This document shows, in pieces, positions 1-7,539 of a stretch of DNA of 26,185 nt (position 1 is its first letter; each line of letters starts with the position of its first letter). The notes under the pieces are model-generated. The model worked only from the letters and a program-made list of their open reading frames with translations, did no database searches and had not been told where the DNA came from. The position numbers and the translations under genes are program-made. The stretch is from JALZAA01 sp035316025 (GTDB taxonomy: Bacteria; Actinomycetota; Acidimicrobiia; IMCC26256; JACDBD01), in assembly GCA_035316025.1 (NCBI GenBank), contig DATFXL010000052.1, positions 1 through 26,185 on the forward strand, given 5' to 3'.

Positions 1-337
1 CGTGGTAGGTGACCTTCCCGAGGACCTCGGCCCCGGGTGTGATGTCGTGCATGCGATTCAGCGAGCGAAGCACCGTCGTCTTGCCGCACCCCGACGGCCC
101 GATGAACGCGGTGATCTCGTTGGCCGCGATGTCGAGGTTCACACCCTCGACGGCGGTCACGCCGCTGTAGCGCACCTCCACCCCGGCGAGCTCGAAGACG
201 ATCTCCCGTGCGCTCTGCGGCTCCTCCTCCGGCGCCAACTCGCGGGGCGGCACCTCGTCGGGACCGCGGGCGACGGAGTCGTCGCGTGTGGTCGTCATCG
301 GCCCGAATCTAGTGGTGGCGGTCGCGGTGTCGGTCAT
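1..337 (-). CDS. pstB: Phosphate ABC transporter ATP-binding protein PstB (5' part only)
   Basis: This is the ATPase of the high-affinity phosphate importer; it binds the cytoplasmic side of PstC/PstA and drives uptake by ATP hydrolysis. Only the first 112 codons are in the window; the rest lies beyond base 1. The Walker A motif GPSGCGKT is at about residues 80-87, followed by the PstB-typical LRSLNRMHD. I chose the ATG at 337 because GGAGCAGGGGA lies just upstream. The in-frame ATG at 298 has no Shine-Dalgarno site, although it would remove a 13-residue leader. The gene follows pstA by 16 bases and is clearly in the same operon. Signature and Walker B motifs cannot be checked here. The family call is secure from Walker A, the flanking sequence and the gene order. 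Confidence 0.95.
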   Translation of the reverse strand, partial: MTDTATATTRFGPMTTTRDDSVARGPDEVPPRELAPEEEPQSAREIVFELAGVEVRYSGVTAVEGVNLDIAANEITAFIGPSGCGKTTVLRSLNRMHDITPGAEVLGKVTYH

Positions 338-353
338 TCCCCTGCTCCAAGGC

Positions 354-1256
354 TCAGATCGCCGCCGATCGGCGGGCGTAGATCGCCGAGATGACGCGTG
401 CGATCAGCGTGAACAAGAAGACGATCAGGATGAGTGCCAAAGCCGCACCCCAGGCTCGGTCCTTGGCGGCGTCGAAACCGCCGAACACGCTGGCGTTGAT
501 GTAGATCTGCTGCGGGAGCGCCGTGTTCGGCCCGTTGAAGACGTTCCAGTTCGGCGTGCTCACGATGCCAATGGTGAACAGCAGCGGCGCGGTCTCTCCC
601 GCCACGCGCGCGACACCGAGGAGGGCACCGCTGATGATCCCTGGTGCCGCATTCGGGAGCACGACGCGCCGGATCGTTTGCGCCTTACGGCATCCGAGCG
701 CGTAGCTCCCCTCCCGTAGGTCCTCGGGGACGACCTTGAGGATCTCCTCCGTCGTGCGGATCACGATCGGGAGCATGAGGCACCCCAGCGCGAGGGCGCC
801 GGCGAAGCCGCTGAGCCCCGATTCCTTCCGGGGAAGGACCCAGATCGTGTAGATGAACAGCCCCATGACAATCGACGGCACGCCCGTCATCACGTCGGCG
901 AGGAAGCGCACGATCCGGGCCATGACGCCGCTGCCGCCGTACTCGTTGAGGTAGATCCCGCCGAGGACCCCGAGTGGGACGGCCATGGCCGTCGCCGTGC
1001 CCGTGATCACCAGCGTCCCGACGATGGCCGCGTTCATCCCGCCGCCGGGCAAGCGGTTCGAGAAGGGAATGTCCTGCGTCAGGAAGTCCAACCCGAAGAC
1101 CTTGGTGCCGGCGCGCAGGACGTACGCGACGATCAAGGTCAGCGGGACGAGCGCGACGATGAACGAGCCGACCATGAACGCAGTCGCCAACGCGTTCTTG
1201 ACCTCACGGCGGCCCTTCCGGGTCGATTGCGTGAGCGGCACCGCCGGCGCGGTCAT
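354..1256 (-). CDS. pstA: Phosphate ABC transporter permease PstA
   Basis: This is an inner-membrane permease subunit of the Pst phosphate importer, 300 residues. A short basic N-terminus is followed by about six hydrophobic helices, the first at about residues 22-48. The cytoplasmic EAA loop that docks on PstB is visible near residues 178-200 (EDLREGSYALG, then RRVVLP). The family motif GVPSIVMGLF is at about 125-134. The ATG at 1256 overlaps the pstC stop as ATGA, so translation is probably coupled to pstC. An open frame continues upstream through pstC, but that part is a shadow of pstC in another frame. Length and order (pstS-pstC-pstA-pstB) are typical. Confidence 0.96.
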   Translation of the reverse strand: MTAPAVPLTQSTRKGRREVKNALATAFMVGSFIVALVPLTLIVAYVLRAGTKVFGLDFLTQDIPFSNRLPGGGMNAAIVGTLVITGTATAMAVPLGVLGGIYLNEYGGSGVMARIVRFLADVMTGVPSIVMGLFIYTIWVLPRKESGLSGFAGALALGCLMLPIVIRTTEEILKVVPEDLREGSYALGCRKAQTIRRVVLPNAAPGIISGALLGVARVAGETAPLLFTIGIVSTPNWNVFNGPNTALPQQIYINASVFGGFDAAKDRAWGAALALILIVFLFTLIARVISAIYARRSAAI

Positions 1257-2230
1257 GCCGTTCCCGCCGATCGCCGGTCGGCCCGGGCGACAACCGCCCG
1301 CGCCGCCATGCTGATCACGATCGTGATGGCGAACAGCACCACGCCGCACCCGATCAGCGCGGCGCGGTGCGTGCCGCTGGCCTCGCCGAACTGGTTGGCG
1401 ATGATGCTCGCGAGCGTGTCGCCGGGACCGAGGATGTTGGCGGTGATGCGAGGCGACGCGCCGATCACGAGCGCGATCGCGATCGTCTCGCCCATCGCCC
1501 GCCCGAGGCCGATCATCGTGCCGGCGACCATGCCGCTCCGGCTGTGCGGGAACACGGCGCCGCGGATCATCTCCCAGCGCGTGGCGCCGAGCGCGAGGGC
1601 CGCCTCCTTCTGCGACTCGGGAACGGTCGCGAACACCTCGCGGGTGATCGAGGTGATGATCGGCGTGATCATGATGGCGACGATGATGCCGGCGGTCATG
1701 AAGCTCTTGCCCGACGCGCTCGGGTTCGCGAACAACGTCTTGAGGATCGGGATGCTGGCGGTCGCGTCGGACAGCGACTGGAAGAGGTTCGCCAGCGGCT
1801 CGGCGAGGACGAACAGCGCCCAAAGGCCGTACACCACTGACGGGATCGCGGCGAGGAGGTCGACCGTGTACACGATCGGGCGCCGGATGCGCGGCGGTGC
1901 GACGTCGGTGACGAACAGCGCGATCCCGACGCTGATGGGAAGCGAGAACAGCACCGCCACGCCCGCCACGAGCAACGTGCCGTAGATCAGCCCGCCGGCG
2001 CCGAACTGGTGGTGGGCGGGGTCCCAGTTGTCGGAGAAGATCCCGAGGCCTTCGGTGCGGAACCAGGGCCATGCTTCACGCGTCGTGTAGATCGCGATCA
2101 AGGCCAGGATCACGAGCACCGTCAACCCTGCGAGCAAGGCGAGCATCCTGAACCCGCGGTCGGCGATGAGGCCCGGCGGCCGTCGACCCTTCGTCAGGCC
2201 TGCGGGGAGGGCGGGAGCTTCGGTGGCCAT
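1253..2230 (-). CDS. pstC: Phosphate ABC transporter permease PstC
   Basis: This is the second permease subunit of the phosphate importer, 325 residues from the ATG at 2230. A basic cytoplasmic N-terminus precedes a first membrane helix at about residues 28-48. The motif AAIPSVVYGLWALFV and the EAA loop (ESQKEAALALGATRWEMI) identify a binding-protein-dependent permease of the PstC type. The frame stays open to an ATG at 2287. I reject that start because the extra 19 codons would run through the pstS-pstC stem-loop and encode a low-complexity stretch. The Shine-Dalgarno site before 2230 is weak. The stop overlaps the pstA start. Confidence 0.95.
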   Translation of the reverse strand: MATEAPALPAGLTKGRRPPGLIADRGFRMLALLAGLTVLVILALIAIYTTREAWPWFRTEGLGIFSDNWDPAHHQFGAGGLIYGTLLVAGVAVLFSLPISVGIALFVTDVAPPRIRRPIVYTVDLLAAIPSVVYGLWALFVLAEPLANLFQSLSDATASIPILKTLFANPSASGKSFMTAGIIVAIMITPIITSITREVFATVPESQKEAALALGATRWEMIRGAVFPHSRSGMVAGTMIGLGRAMGETIAIALVIGASPRITANILGPGDTLASIIANQFGEASGTHRAALIGCGVVLFAITIVISMAARAVVARADRRSAGTA

Positions 2231-2248
2231 CGCCTGCTTTCGGAACTC

Positions 2249-2281
2249 GGGAGGGACGGGCGGCAACCGCCCGCCCCTCCC
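2249..2281 (-). terminator. Strong stem-loop between pstS and pstC
   Basis: The arms at 2249-2263 and 2267-2281 pair over 15 positions with one mismatch (2256/2274) and a 3-base loop. The hairpin starts 22 bases after the pstS stop and ends 18 bases before the pstC ATG. There is no T-run after it, so it is not a textbook intrinsic terminator. In Pst operons the binding protein is usually needed in excess over the permeases. A hairpin here could protect the pstS mRNA 3' end or partly stop transcription; that role is inference. Confidence 0.65.
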
Positions 2282-2303
2282 GATCACATGCGCTGGGTGT
2301 TGG

Positions 2304-3398
2304 TTACGTGCTCGGTGGGCTCGAGCTCGACGACCCGGACGACCCGCTGATCAGTTTGACCTGGGCCTTGGCCTTGCCGGCCAGGCTCGTCGGCAGCGGC
2401 GCATAGTCGACGCTGCTGGCGAGCTTCTGCCCGTTGCCATAGATGTAGTTCAGGAACTTCTTGAGCGCCGTAGCCTTCGCCGAGTCCGAATATTTCTCGT
2501 AGGCGAGGATCCACGTCGGCGACGTGATCGGGTAGGCGGAGGCGCCCGCCGCGTTCAACGGGTTGTAGGTCAGGTCCTGGTTGATCTGAGCCTTGCTGAC
2601 GGCGGCCGTAGTCCCTTTGAGACTCGGGGCCACGAACTTGCCGTCCTTGTTCTTCACGGACGCGAACTTCAGCTTCAACGCCTTGGCGTCCGAGAAGTCG
2701 ACGTACCCGACACCGCCGTCGGTGCTCTTGATGGTCTGCCCGACGCCGGGGTTGCCCTGGCCGGCCTGCTGGTCCGCGGGCCAGCTCACGGTCGATCCCG
2801 ACCCGAGCGTCCAGACGCCAGGAGCCGCCGCGTTCAGGAACCCGGTGAAGTTCTGCGTCGTGCCCGAGCTGTCGGACCGGTGGACGACCGTGATCGCCGT
2901 GGACGGCAGCTTCACGCCGGGGTTGTCGGCCTTGATCGCGGCGTCGTCCCAGGTCTTGATGTCGCCCTGGAAGATCTTCGCCAGCGTCTCGGGCGACAGC
3001 TGGAGCTTCTTCACGCCGCTGAGGTTGTACGACACCGTGATAGGACCGGCGACCGTCGGGAAGTAGAGGAACGTTCCGCCTTTGACGTTGGCGGCGTCGG
3101 CGGCCGGGTACGGCGCGTCGGTCCCGGCGAAGTCGACGACCTGGTCGGAGAAGTCCTGACGGCCCTTTCCGGATCCGCCGCCGGAGTAGTTGATGGTGAC
3201 GTTCGGGTTCTTCTGCTTGAACGCCCCGATCACTTGTTCATTGAATGGCTGCTGGAACGTCGACCCCGAGCCGTTCAGGGTCGCGGAGCCGCCCTGCGTG
3301 GGTGCGTTGGCCGCAGCAACCGCCGCGCCCGAGGTGACCAGGCCGGTGACCAGGACCACCGGCACCAGCCACCGCAGGCTGGGAATGATGCGCTTCAT
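2304..3398 (-). CDS. pstS: Phosphate-binding protein PstS
   Basis: This is the extracytoplasmic phosphate-binding protein that delivers phosphate to PstC/PstA, about 364 residues. Family motifs include GSGSTFQQPF near the mature N-terminus, YSGGGSGKG followed by DFAGTDAPY, and HRSDSSGTTQNF; these residues ring the bound phosphate in known PstS proteins. The signal peptide has a hydrophobic core and ends AAANA, suggesting signal peptidase I cleavage. There is no lipobox cysteine, unlike many actinobacterial PstS lipoproteins. The C-terminus is a serine-rich tail. The ATG at 3398 is about 10 bases after GGGAGG. The alternative ATG at 3407 is only 2 bases from that site and adds three residues. 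It is the first gene of the pst operon. Confidence 0.96.
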   Translation of the reverse strand: MKRIIPSLRWLVPVVLVTGLVTSGAAVAAANAPTQGGSATLNGSGSTFQQPFNEQVIGAFKQKNPNVTINYSGGGSGKGRQDFSDQVVDFAGTDAPYPAADAANVKGGTFLYFPTVAGPITVSYNLSGVKKLQLSPETLAKIFQGDIKTWDDAAIKADNPGVKLPSTAITVVHRSDSSGTTQNFTGFLNAAAPGVWTLGSGSTVSWPADQQAGQGNPGVGQTIKSTDGGVGYVDFSDAKALKLKFASVKNKDGKFVAPSLKGTTAAVSKAQINQDLTYNPLNAAGASAYPITSPTWILAYEKYSDSAKATALKKFLNYIYGNGQKLASSVDYAPLPTSLAGKAKAQVKLISGSSGSSSSSPPST

Positions 3399-3471
3399 AA
3401 GAGTCATGTCCTCCCTCGAGAGTTCCAGGGGCGGACGCTACGAAGCGATGCTGGCGCGGCTGTGGCGCTCA

Positions 3472-3489
3472 GGTAGCCGAACGGTAAAC
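3472..3489 (-). promoter_or_regulatory. Candidate PHO box (pstS-proximal)
   Basis: Read on the minus strand this is GTTTACCGTTCGGCTACC: two imperfect copies of the GTTCACC half-site separated by 4 bases, the layout of actinobacterial PhoP/RegX3 PHO boxes. It lies 74 bases upstream of the pstS start at 3398. The second half-site is poor (GGCTACC), so this is a candidate only. Confidence 0.35.
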
Positions 3490-3599
3490 ACTGCCGGAAC
3501 GATTGGTGCCGGCGGAGCGCATCTCGACAGGCAATCTTCGCCGCGCCGTCGGGATGTCAGCGCGATGCTGGAGGCGGCGTGACGCAAGCGTGGCCAGAT

Positions 3600-3617
3600 C
3601 GTGAACTTTGCCCGAAC
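3600..3617 (-). promoter_or_regulatory. Candidate PHO box (phoU-proximal)
   Basis: Read on the minus strand this is GTTCGGGCAAAGTTCACG: half-sites GTTCGGG and GTTCACG spaced by 4 bases. It lies between divergent pstS and phoU, 59 bases before the phoU GTG, and overlaps an in-frame TTG (3608) that would otherwise be a possible phoU start. The PHO-box assignment rests on resemblance to the known consensus and on location. Confidence 0.4.
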
Positions 3618-3676
3618 GATCCGAAGGTCCCGAGCCGGCGAAGGAGGCAGATCCGGCGGAATGGGAAGATGACGCC

Positions 3677-4372
3677 GTGACCGACACGGCGAACGAGGCG
3701 AGAAAGAGCTTCCAGGAAGCCCTCGACGAGCTGCGGATCGACGTGATCCGTCTCGCGGCGCTCACGACGGAGGCGATCGCCGCCGGCACCCAGGCCTTCC
3801 TCGATGCCGACCTCGGGGCCGCGGAGCGGGTGATCGAGCAGGACGACGACGTCGACGACCTCACCCACTCGATCGAGGACAGCTGCTACCAGCTCCTCGC
3901 CCGTCAGCAACCGATGGCCAGCGACCTGCGCATCGTCGTCTCGGTCCTGCGCATCGTGCACGAGCTCGAGCGCTCGGCCGACCTGATGGTGAACGTGGCG
4001 AAGACGACCCGTCGCCTCTACCCCCACCCCCTCGATCCGAAGCTGCGGGGGATCATTCAGCGCATGGGTGAGCAGGCCGGCACCCAGACCCGGGTCGCGC
4101 TCGACGCGTTCGCCGACTCCGACCCGTCGGCGGCGGCCGCGCTCTCCGACATGGACGACCAGATGGACGACCTCACCAAGAGCCTCTTCCGCTACATCCT
4201 CGCCGGCAGCGGACCCGACTCCGACGAGGCCACCATCCTGACGGCCGCCCAGCTCGCCCTCGTCGGCCGCCATTACGAGCGCATCGCCGACCACGCCGTC
4301 ACCATCGGCGAGCGCGTCGGGTTCATGGTCACCGGTGAGCATCCGCCGCGGCGCGACGAGTCGATCGACTAG
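3677..4372 (+). CDS. phoU: Phosphate signalling/uptake regulator PhoU
   Basis: PhoU is a cytoplasmic all-helical protein that links Pst transport activity to the phosphate sensor kinase and restrains uptake when phosphate is plentiful. The 231-residue product has the expected two three-helix repeats. The metal-binding signature occurs twice: ERSADLMVNVAK at about 98-109 and ERIADHAVTIGE at about 201-212. I chose the GTG at 3677, with GGGAAG upstream. The frame extends to a TTG at 3608, but that region has no ribosome site and an acidic sequence unlike the family. It is divergent from pstS. Its stop shares a CTAG with the stop of the convergent small gene. Confidence 0.93.
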   Translation: MTDTANEARKSFQEALDELRIDVIRLAALTTEAIAAGTQAFLDADLGAAERVIEQDDDVDDLTHSIEDSCYQLLARQQPMASDLRIVVSVLRIVHELERSADLMVNVAKTTRRLYPHPLDPKLRGIIQRMGEQAGTQTRVALDAFADSDPSAAAALSDMDDQMDDLTKSLFRYILAGSGPDSDEATILTAAQLALVGRHYERIADHAVTIGERVGFMVTGEHPPRRDESID

Positions 4373-4650
4373 TTCGAGGTCTCGTTCTCCTCGTAGCCGA
4401 GGTCCCACTCGAGGATCAGTCGCTCCCGCTCCGCGTCGCGCGCCACCCGCTCCCGGTTGCGCCGAAACTGCGGGTCGTGCGGCGGGAGGAGCTGGAGCCG
4501 AGCCAGCGCCCGCTGGCGGAACTCGTCGATGAGACGCCCATCGCCGAACACGCCGTGCACCTCCCAGTGCGGCGAGACTGGCCCCAGGTAGACGACCTTG
4601 ACGTGCCCCTGGGGTGGGAGCTGCTCGAGTTCCTCTTCTTCGATGCTCAT
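4369..4650 (-). CDS. Small conserved-looking hypothetical protein
   Basis: This encodes 93 residues, acidic at both ends with a basic middle, without signal peptide or membrane helix. An N-terminal glutamate run (EEEELEQL) leads to a beta-rich stretch (VKVVYLGPVSPHWEVHGVFG) and then a charged helical region rich in arginine. I do not recognise the family. It lies 29 bases downstream of htrA on the same strand and could be on the htrA transcript. A TAGCCT hexamer 9 bases before the ATG could alternatively give it its own promoter. Its stop and the phoU stop are the two strands of one CTAG. Confidence 0.65.
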   Translation of the reverse strand: MSIEEEELEQLPPQGHVKVVYLGPVSPHWEVHGVFGDGRLIDEFRQRALARLQLLPPHDPQFRRNRERVARDAERERLILEWDLGYEENETSN

Positions 4651-4679
4651 ACGAGGCTCAGGCTACCGATGCGCACCGG

Positions 4680-5897
4680 CTACTGGGCATCCGGTCGCCC
4701 CACCAGGGTGACGTCGGCCGTCTTACGGTCGGACCCCCGCACGTATGTGACCGTCACCTTCTCGTCGGGTCGGTGCTTGCGGACCGCAGTGGCGACGCTG
4801 CCGCCGTCCTTGATCGGGGTGTCGCCGATCTGGACGATGACGTCGCCGCGCTGGATGCCGGCGTTGTCGGCGGGCGAACCCGAGGTCACGTCCTCGACGA
4901 CCGCGCCTTCGTTGACGTTTGCGTTCAGCTGGCTCTTCAGCTCGGGCGTCAGGTCGGTGGTTCCCACCCCGAGGAAGGCCGGCTTGCGGCCGGCCTTGAT
5001 GTCGTCGACGACGGGCTTGGCGTACGAGATCGGGATCGCGAAGCCGACGTTCTGCGCCGGCTGGGATCCGGAGCCGGACGCGACGGCGGTGTTGATCCCG
5101 ATGACGCACCCGTTGGCGTCGACGAGCGGGCCGCCCGAGTTCCCAGGGTTGATGGCAGCGTCCGTCTGGAGCACCGTCTCGAGCGCGGTGCCGATCTCGC
5201 TGCCGGGGCGAGGAGGTCCGGAGATGATCCCGCGCGTCACGCTGAGTCCGCCCTCGAGCGCGAGCGCGTTGCCGATCGCGACGACGTCATCGCCGACTTG
5301 CACCTTGTTGGAGTCGTCGGTACACACCGTAGGAAGATTCCCGGCGTCGACTTTGAGCACCGCGACGTCGGCGCTCGGGTCACGACCCACGACGCGCGCG
5401 TCGAGCGACCGGCCGTCGTTGAGCTGAAGCTTCGCAGTTTGCGCGTCGCCGACGACGTGCGCGTTCGTCGCGAGGTAGCCGTCGTCCGAGAGGACGAAGG
5501 CCGTTCCCGCGCTCTGGCCGCCGCGCTCGTTCACCGTGACCGCGGCCACGGCGGGCTCTACCTTGGCGATGATTCCGGCGGTGTCACCGTTGTGGGCGAT
5601 CGTCGACGAGTTGCGCGACACCTCGTTCGTCCGTTTCATCACCGGAGTCGTGCTCGACGAGTTGTCGTCGCGGCCGAACGCGAAGAACGCGCCCGACGCG
5701 ACAAGCGCGCCACAGAGGCCGCCGACGAGCGCGCCGACGAGGAACTGGCGGAGGCGGTTTCGGCGCTCGGGGGGCGGCGCCGGCGGACCGGGCTGGGTCG
5801 GCCGCGGCGGCGTGGTGGGCGGCTGGTCGGGCCACGCCGGCGGAGGGGAGGGGGGGACGGTCACGACGTCGGCAGGGGGGAAGGCCTCATCAGGCAT
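4680..5897 (-). CDS. htrA: HtrA/DegP-like membrane-anchored serine protease with PDZ domain
   Basis: This is an envelope quality-control protease, 405 residues. A proline-rich cytoplasmic N-terminus (about 1-45) precedes one membrane helix (about 51-74), so the protease domain faces outward. The trypsin-like catalytic triad is complete: His147 in TNAHVV, Asp177 in SADVAVLKV, Ser254 in GNSGGPL. One PDZ domain follows at about 305-395 (GAVVEDVTSGSPADNAGIQRG). The architecture matches mycobacterial HtrA/PepD types, which are sigma-E targets. A GGAAC-N18-CGTT element starting 75 bases upstream supports the same control here. The nearby sigma/anti-sigma operon strengthens the case. The ATG at 5897 has GGAGA 10 bases upstream. 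Confidence 0.95.
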   Translation of the reverse strand: MPDEAFPPADVVTVPPSPPPAWPDQPPTTPPRPTQPGPPAPPPERRNRLRQFLVGALVGGLCGALVASGAFFAFGRDDNSSSTTPVMKRTNEVSRNSSTIAHNGDTAGIIAKVEPAVAAVTVNERGGQSAGTAFVLSDDGYLATNAHVVGDAQTAKLQLNDGRSLDARVVGRDPSADVAVLKVDAGNLPTVCTDDSNKVQVGDDVVAIGNALALEGGLSVTRGIISGPPRPGSEIGTALETVLQTDAAINPGNSGGPLVDANGCVIGINTAVASGSGSQPAQNVGFAIPISYAKPVVDDIKAGRKPAFLGVGTTDLTPELKSQLNANVNEGAVVEDVTSGSPADNAGIQRGDVIVQIGDTPIKDGGSVATAVRKHRPDEKVTVTYVRGSDRKTADVTLVGRPDAQ

Positions 5898-5945
5898 CAG
5901 TCTGTCTCCAGGAAGGGGGAGTTCTTCAACGGCATCGACATCTCA

Positions 5946-5972
5946 AACGCTGCCTGATCCGTAGAAGGTTCC
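5946..5972 (-). promoter_or_regulatory. Candidate ECF sigma promoter of htrA
   Basis: On the minus strand GGAAC (5972-5968) and CGTT (5949-5946) are separated by 18 bases. This is the -35/-10 pattern of actinobacterial sigma-E/sigma-H type ECF factors. It leaves a leader of about 40 bases before the htrA ATG. The same pattern precedes the sigma gene itself. Confidence 0.55.
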
Positions 5973-6029
5973 AGGATCACTTGTCATGTTGCTCTCATCT
6001 GCCCCTCCGCATGATGCCTCCCGTTGCCG

Positions 6030-6055
6030 GGAACTGGAACGCGCCGGGCGCCGTT
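6030..6055 (+). promoter_or_regulatory. Candidate ECF sigma promoter of the WhiB gene
   Basis: GGAAC (6030-6034) and CGTT (6052-6055) are separated by 17 bases on the plus strand. The GTG at 6063 begins 8 bases after the -10 element, exactly the offset seen at the sigma gene, so the mRNA would start at or next to the start codon. Confidence 0.5.
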
Positions 6056-6062
6056 TGAACCC

Positions 6063-6359
6063 GTGAGCCCTATGGATTTCGAACTCCCCCACTCACCCCC
6101 CGCCGACGACCAAGAGCATCAGTGGATGCTCGAGGCCAAGTGCCGCGGCCGTGCCCCGCACGACTTCTTCCCCTCCGACGGGGTGGGAGTCGAGCAGGCT
6201 CGCCGGGTCTGCGCCGACTGCCCCGTCAAGGAGCCGTGCCTCGAGTACGCCCTCACCTACCGGATCGACCACGGTGTCTGGGGTGGCGCCTCCGAACGCG
6301 AACGCCGCCGCATCCTCCGCCGCCGCCGCCTCGAGCGCGCCCCTTCAGGTCCTCGCTGA
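6063..6359 (+). CDS. WhiB-family Fe-S transcriptional regulator
   Basis: WhiB-like proteins carry a redox- or NO-sensitive [4Fe-4S] cluster and usually act with the principal sigma factor. The four cluster cysteines are present: one in EAKCRG (Cys27), then C-X2-C-X5-C (Cys50, Cys53, Cys59). The G[VI]WGG turn (GVWGG) and a basic C-terminal DNA-binding tail (RERRRILRRRRLE) follow. Length from GTG 6063 is 98 residues. An ATG at 6072 would give 95 and a TTG at 6024 would give 111. I prefer 6063 because the ECF-type promoter ends 8 bases before it and no Shine-Dalgarno site is visible. It is divergent from htrA and convergent with the RseB-like gene. The exact WhiB subclass is not clear. Confidence 0.93.
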   Translation: MSPMDFELPHSPPADDQEHQWMLEAKCRGRAPHDFFPSDGVGVEQARRVCADCPVKEPCLEYALTYRIDHGVWGGASERERRRILRRRRLERAPSGPR

Positions 6360-6498
6360 CCGCACGACCGCGCCTGCAGGACCTGCCAGTGCGCGTCCGC
6401 GTGTAGCTACCGGCGGCCCTCTTTGCGCACGCCGCCTCCCCTCGACAAGGAGCGCCGGACGGCGCGGTCACGAACCGCGAGTCGTCGCCGACGCAGAG

Positions 6499-7539
6499 TT
6501 ACCAGCTGAAGGGACCGAGGACGAAGTTGGTTGCGCGGTCGAGCGCGCTGTCGTTGTGCGGGGTGAAGTCGGTGACGACGTGGTCGAGTTGGTCGAGGGG
6601 GGCGTCGGACACGGTCGTATAGACGACGTCGCCGGACTCCCACACTTGGACGACAGCGCCGGGCGTGCGGTACTGGCGGACCTCGCGGCCGGCAATCGTG
6701 CGCGACTCGGCGCCGCGCGGGAGGCCGGTGGGGTCGAGCTCGCCCTTCTGCTCGAACACCGAGACGCTGAACAGCCCATCGCTGTAGAAGAGATGGAGTG
6801 TGTGGGCGTCCTCGTCGTAACGGCCGACGAGCTGGAAGCGATCGCTGGCACGGCCGGGTGCACGGAACGGGGCGGTGACCTTTTCGAGGACGCGAGGCTG
6901 ACGGTTCCGGCTACGGGACGGTGTTTGCGGTGCCTCACCCGGCAGGGTGCCGATGAACATGCCGACCGCCGGCTCGCCGATGCTCGTGAAGCCGACGGCG
7001 CGCACGATGCGCCCTCGCGTGTCGAGCTGCTCGCGCCGCAACAGCAGGGTCGTGGCCTCGTCGAGGAAGACGCGTTCTCGCACCGCGCCACTGTGGCGGT
7101 CGCTGGCGTCCACCTCACGTGTGGGTCGTCCGGCCACGATCGGCCCGTCGCGAACGGCTAGTCGCCATTTGGCGGACGGAGACGGTACGCGGGATGCGGT
7201 CTCCTGGGACCAGACCGCCAACCAGCCGTCGGTGCCCTGCACGAAGCGGCGGGCACCGTTCACGATCACCTGCGGCCGGTCGCCCAGCGCGAGCACACCG
7301 TTGGCGCTGCGGACGAACACGTCGCTCCTGTGCTCGCCGCCGGCGTCGGTCCACGACACCTCGAGCACGCCGGAGAAGTCCTGTTCCTCGGAGGCTCGCC
7401 GCGCTTGGTCGAGGAGTTGGGCGCCGGGTCCGGTCTGCGACGGCGCGGCCGGCTCCGGCGCGAGCACGAGGGGCGCGAGGGCCGTCAGGGCGGCGGCAGT
7501 CGCCGCCAGTGCGAGTCCGCGGGGCGATCGGACGCTCAT
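6499..7539 (-). CDS. MucB/RseB-like sigma-factor regulatory protein
   Basis: The 346-residue exported protein has a signal peptide (about 1-32, hydrophobic core with alanine-rich end). The rest resembles the MucB/RseB fold, which binds the outer part of an anti-sigma factor and senses envelope damage. Visible hallmarks are an N-terminal LDQARRASEEQDFSGVLEV segment and a later beta-rich half ending with FVLGPFSW. The ATG at 7539 overlaps the anti-sigma stop as ATGA. The frame is open far upstream, but that part is a shadow of the anti-sigma gene. Family assignment is from pattern and position, so moderate. It could also be described as an outer-membrane-lipoprotein-sorting-like (LolA/RseB-fold) protein. 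Confidence 0.75.
   Translation of the reverse strand: MSVRSPRGLALAATAAALTALAPLVLAPEPAAPSQTGPGAQLLDQARRASEEQDFSGVLEVSWTDAGGEHRSDVFVRSANGVLALGDRPQVIVNGARRFVQGTDGWLAVWSQETASRVPSPSAKWRLAVRDGPIVAGRPTREVDASDRHSGAVRERVFLDEATTLLLRREQLDTRGRIVRAVGFTSIGEPAVGMFIGTLPGEAPQTPSRSRNRQPRVLEKVTAPFRAPGRASDRFQLVGRYDEDAHTLHLFYSDGLFSVSVFEQKGELDPTGLPRGAESRTIAGREVRQYRTPGAVVQVWESGDVVYTTVSDAPLDQLDHVVTDFTPHNDSALDRATNFVLGPFSW

Noticed and set aside
1257..2072. Upstream extension of the pstA frame
   Set aside because: It overlaps pstC completely and its translation is arginine-rich shadow; pstA begins at the ATGA overlap.
3608..3676. TTG start giving a longer PhoU
   Set aside because: No ribosome site, acidic sequence unlike PhoU, and overlap with a PHO-box-like repeat; GTG 3677 is better.
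6452..6465. Hairpin GCGCC-GGAC-GGCGC between convergent WhiB and RseB-like genes as a terminator
   Set aside because: Only 5 base pairs and no T-run; such short GC hairpins are common in this DNA. The 139-base gap shows nothing else.
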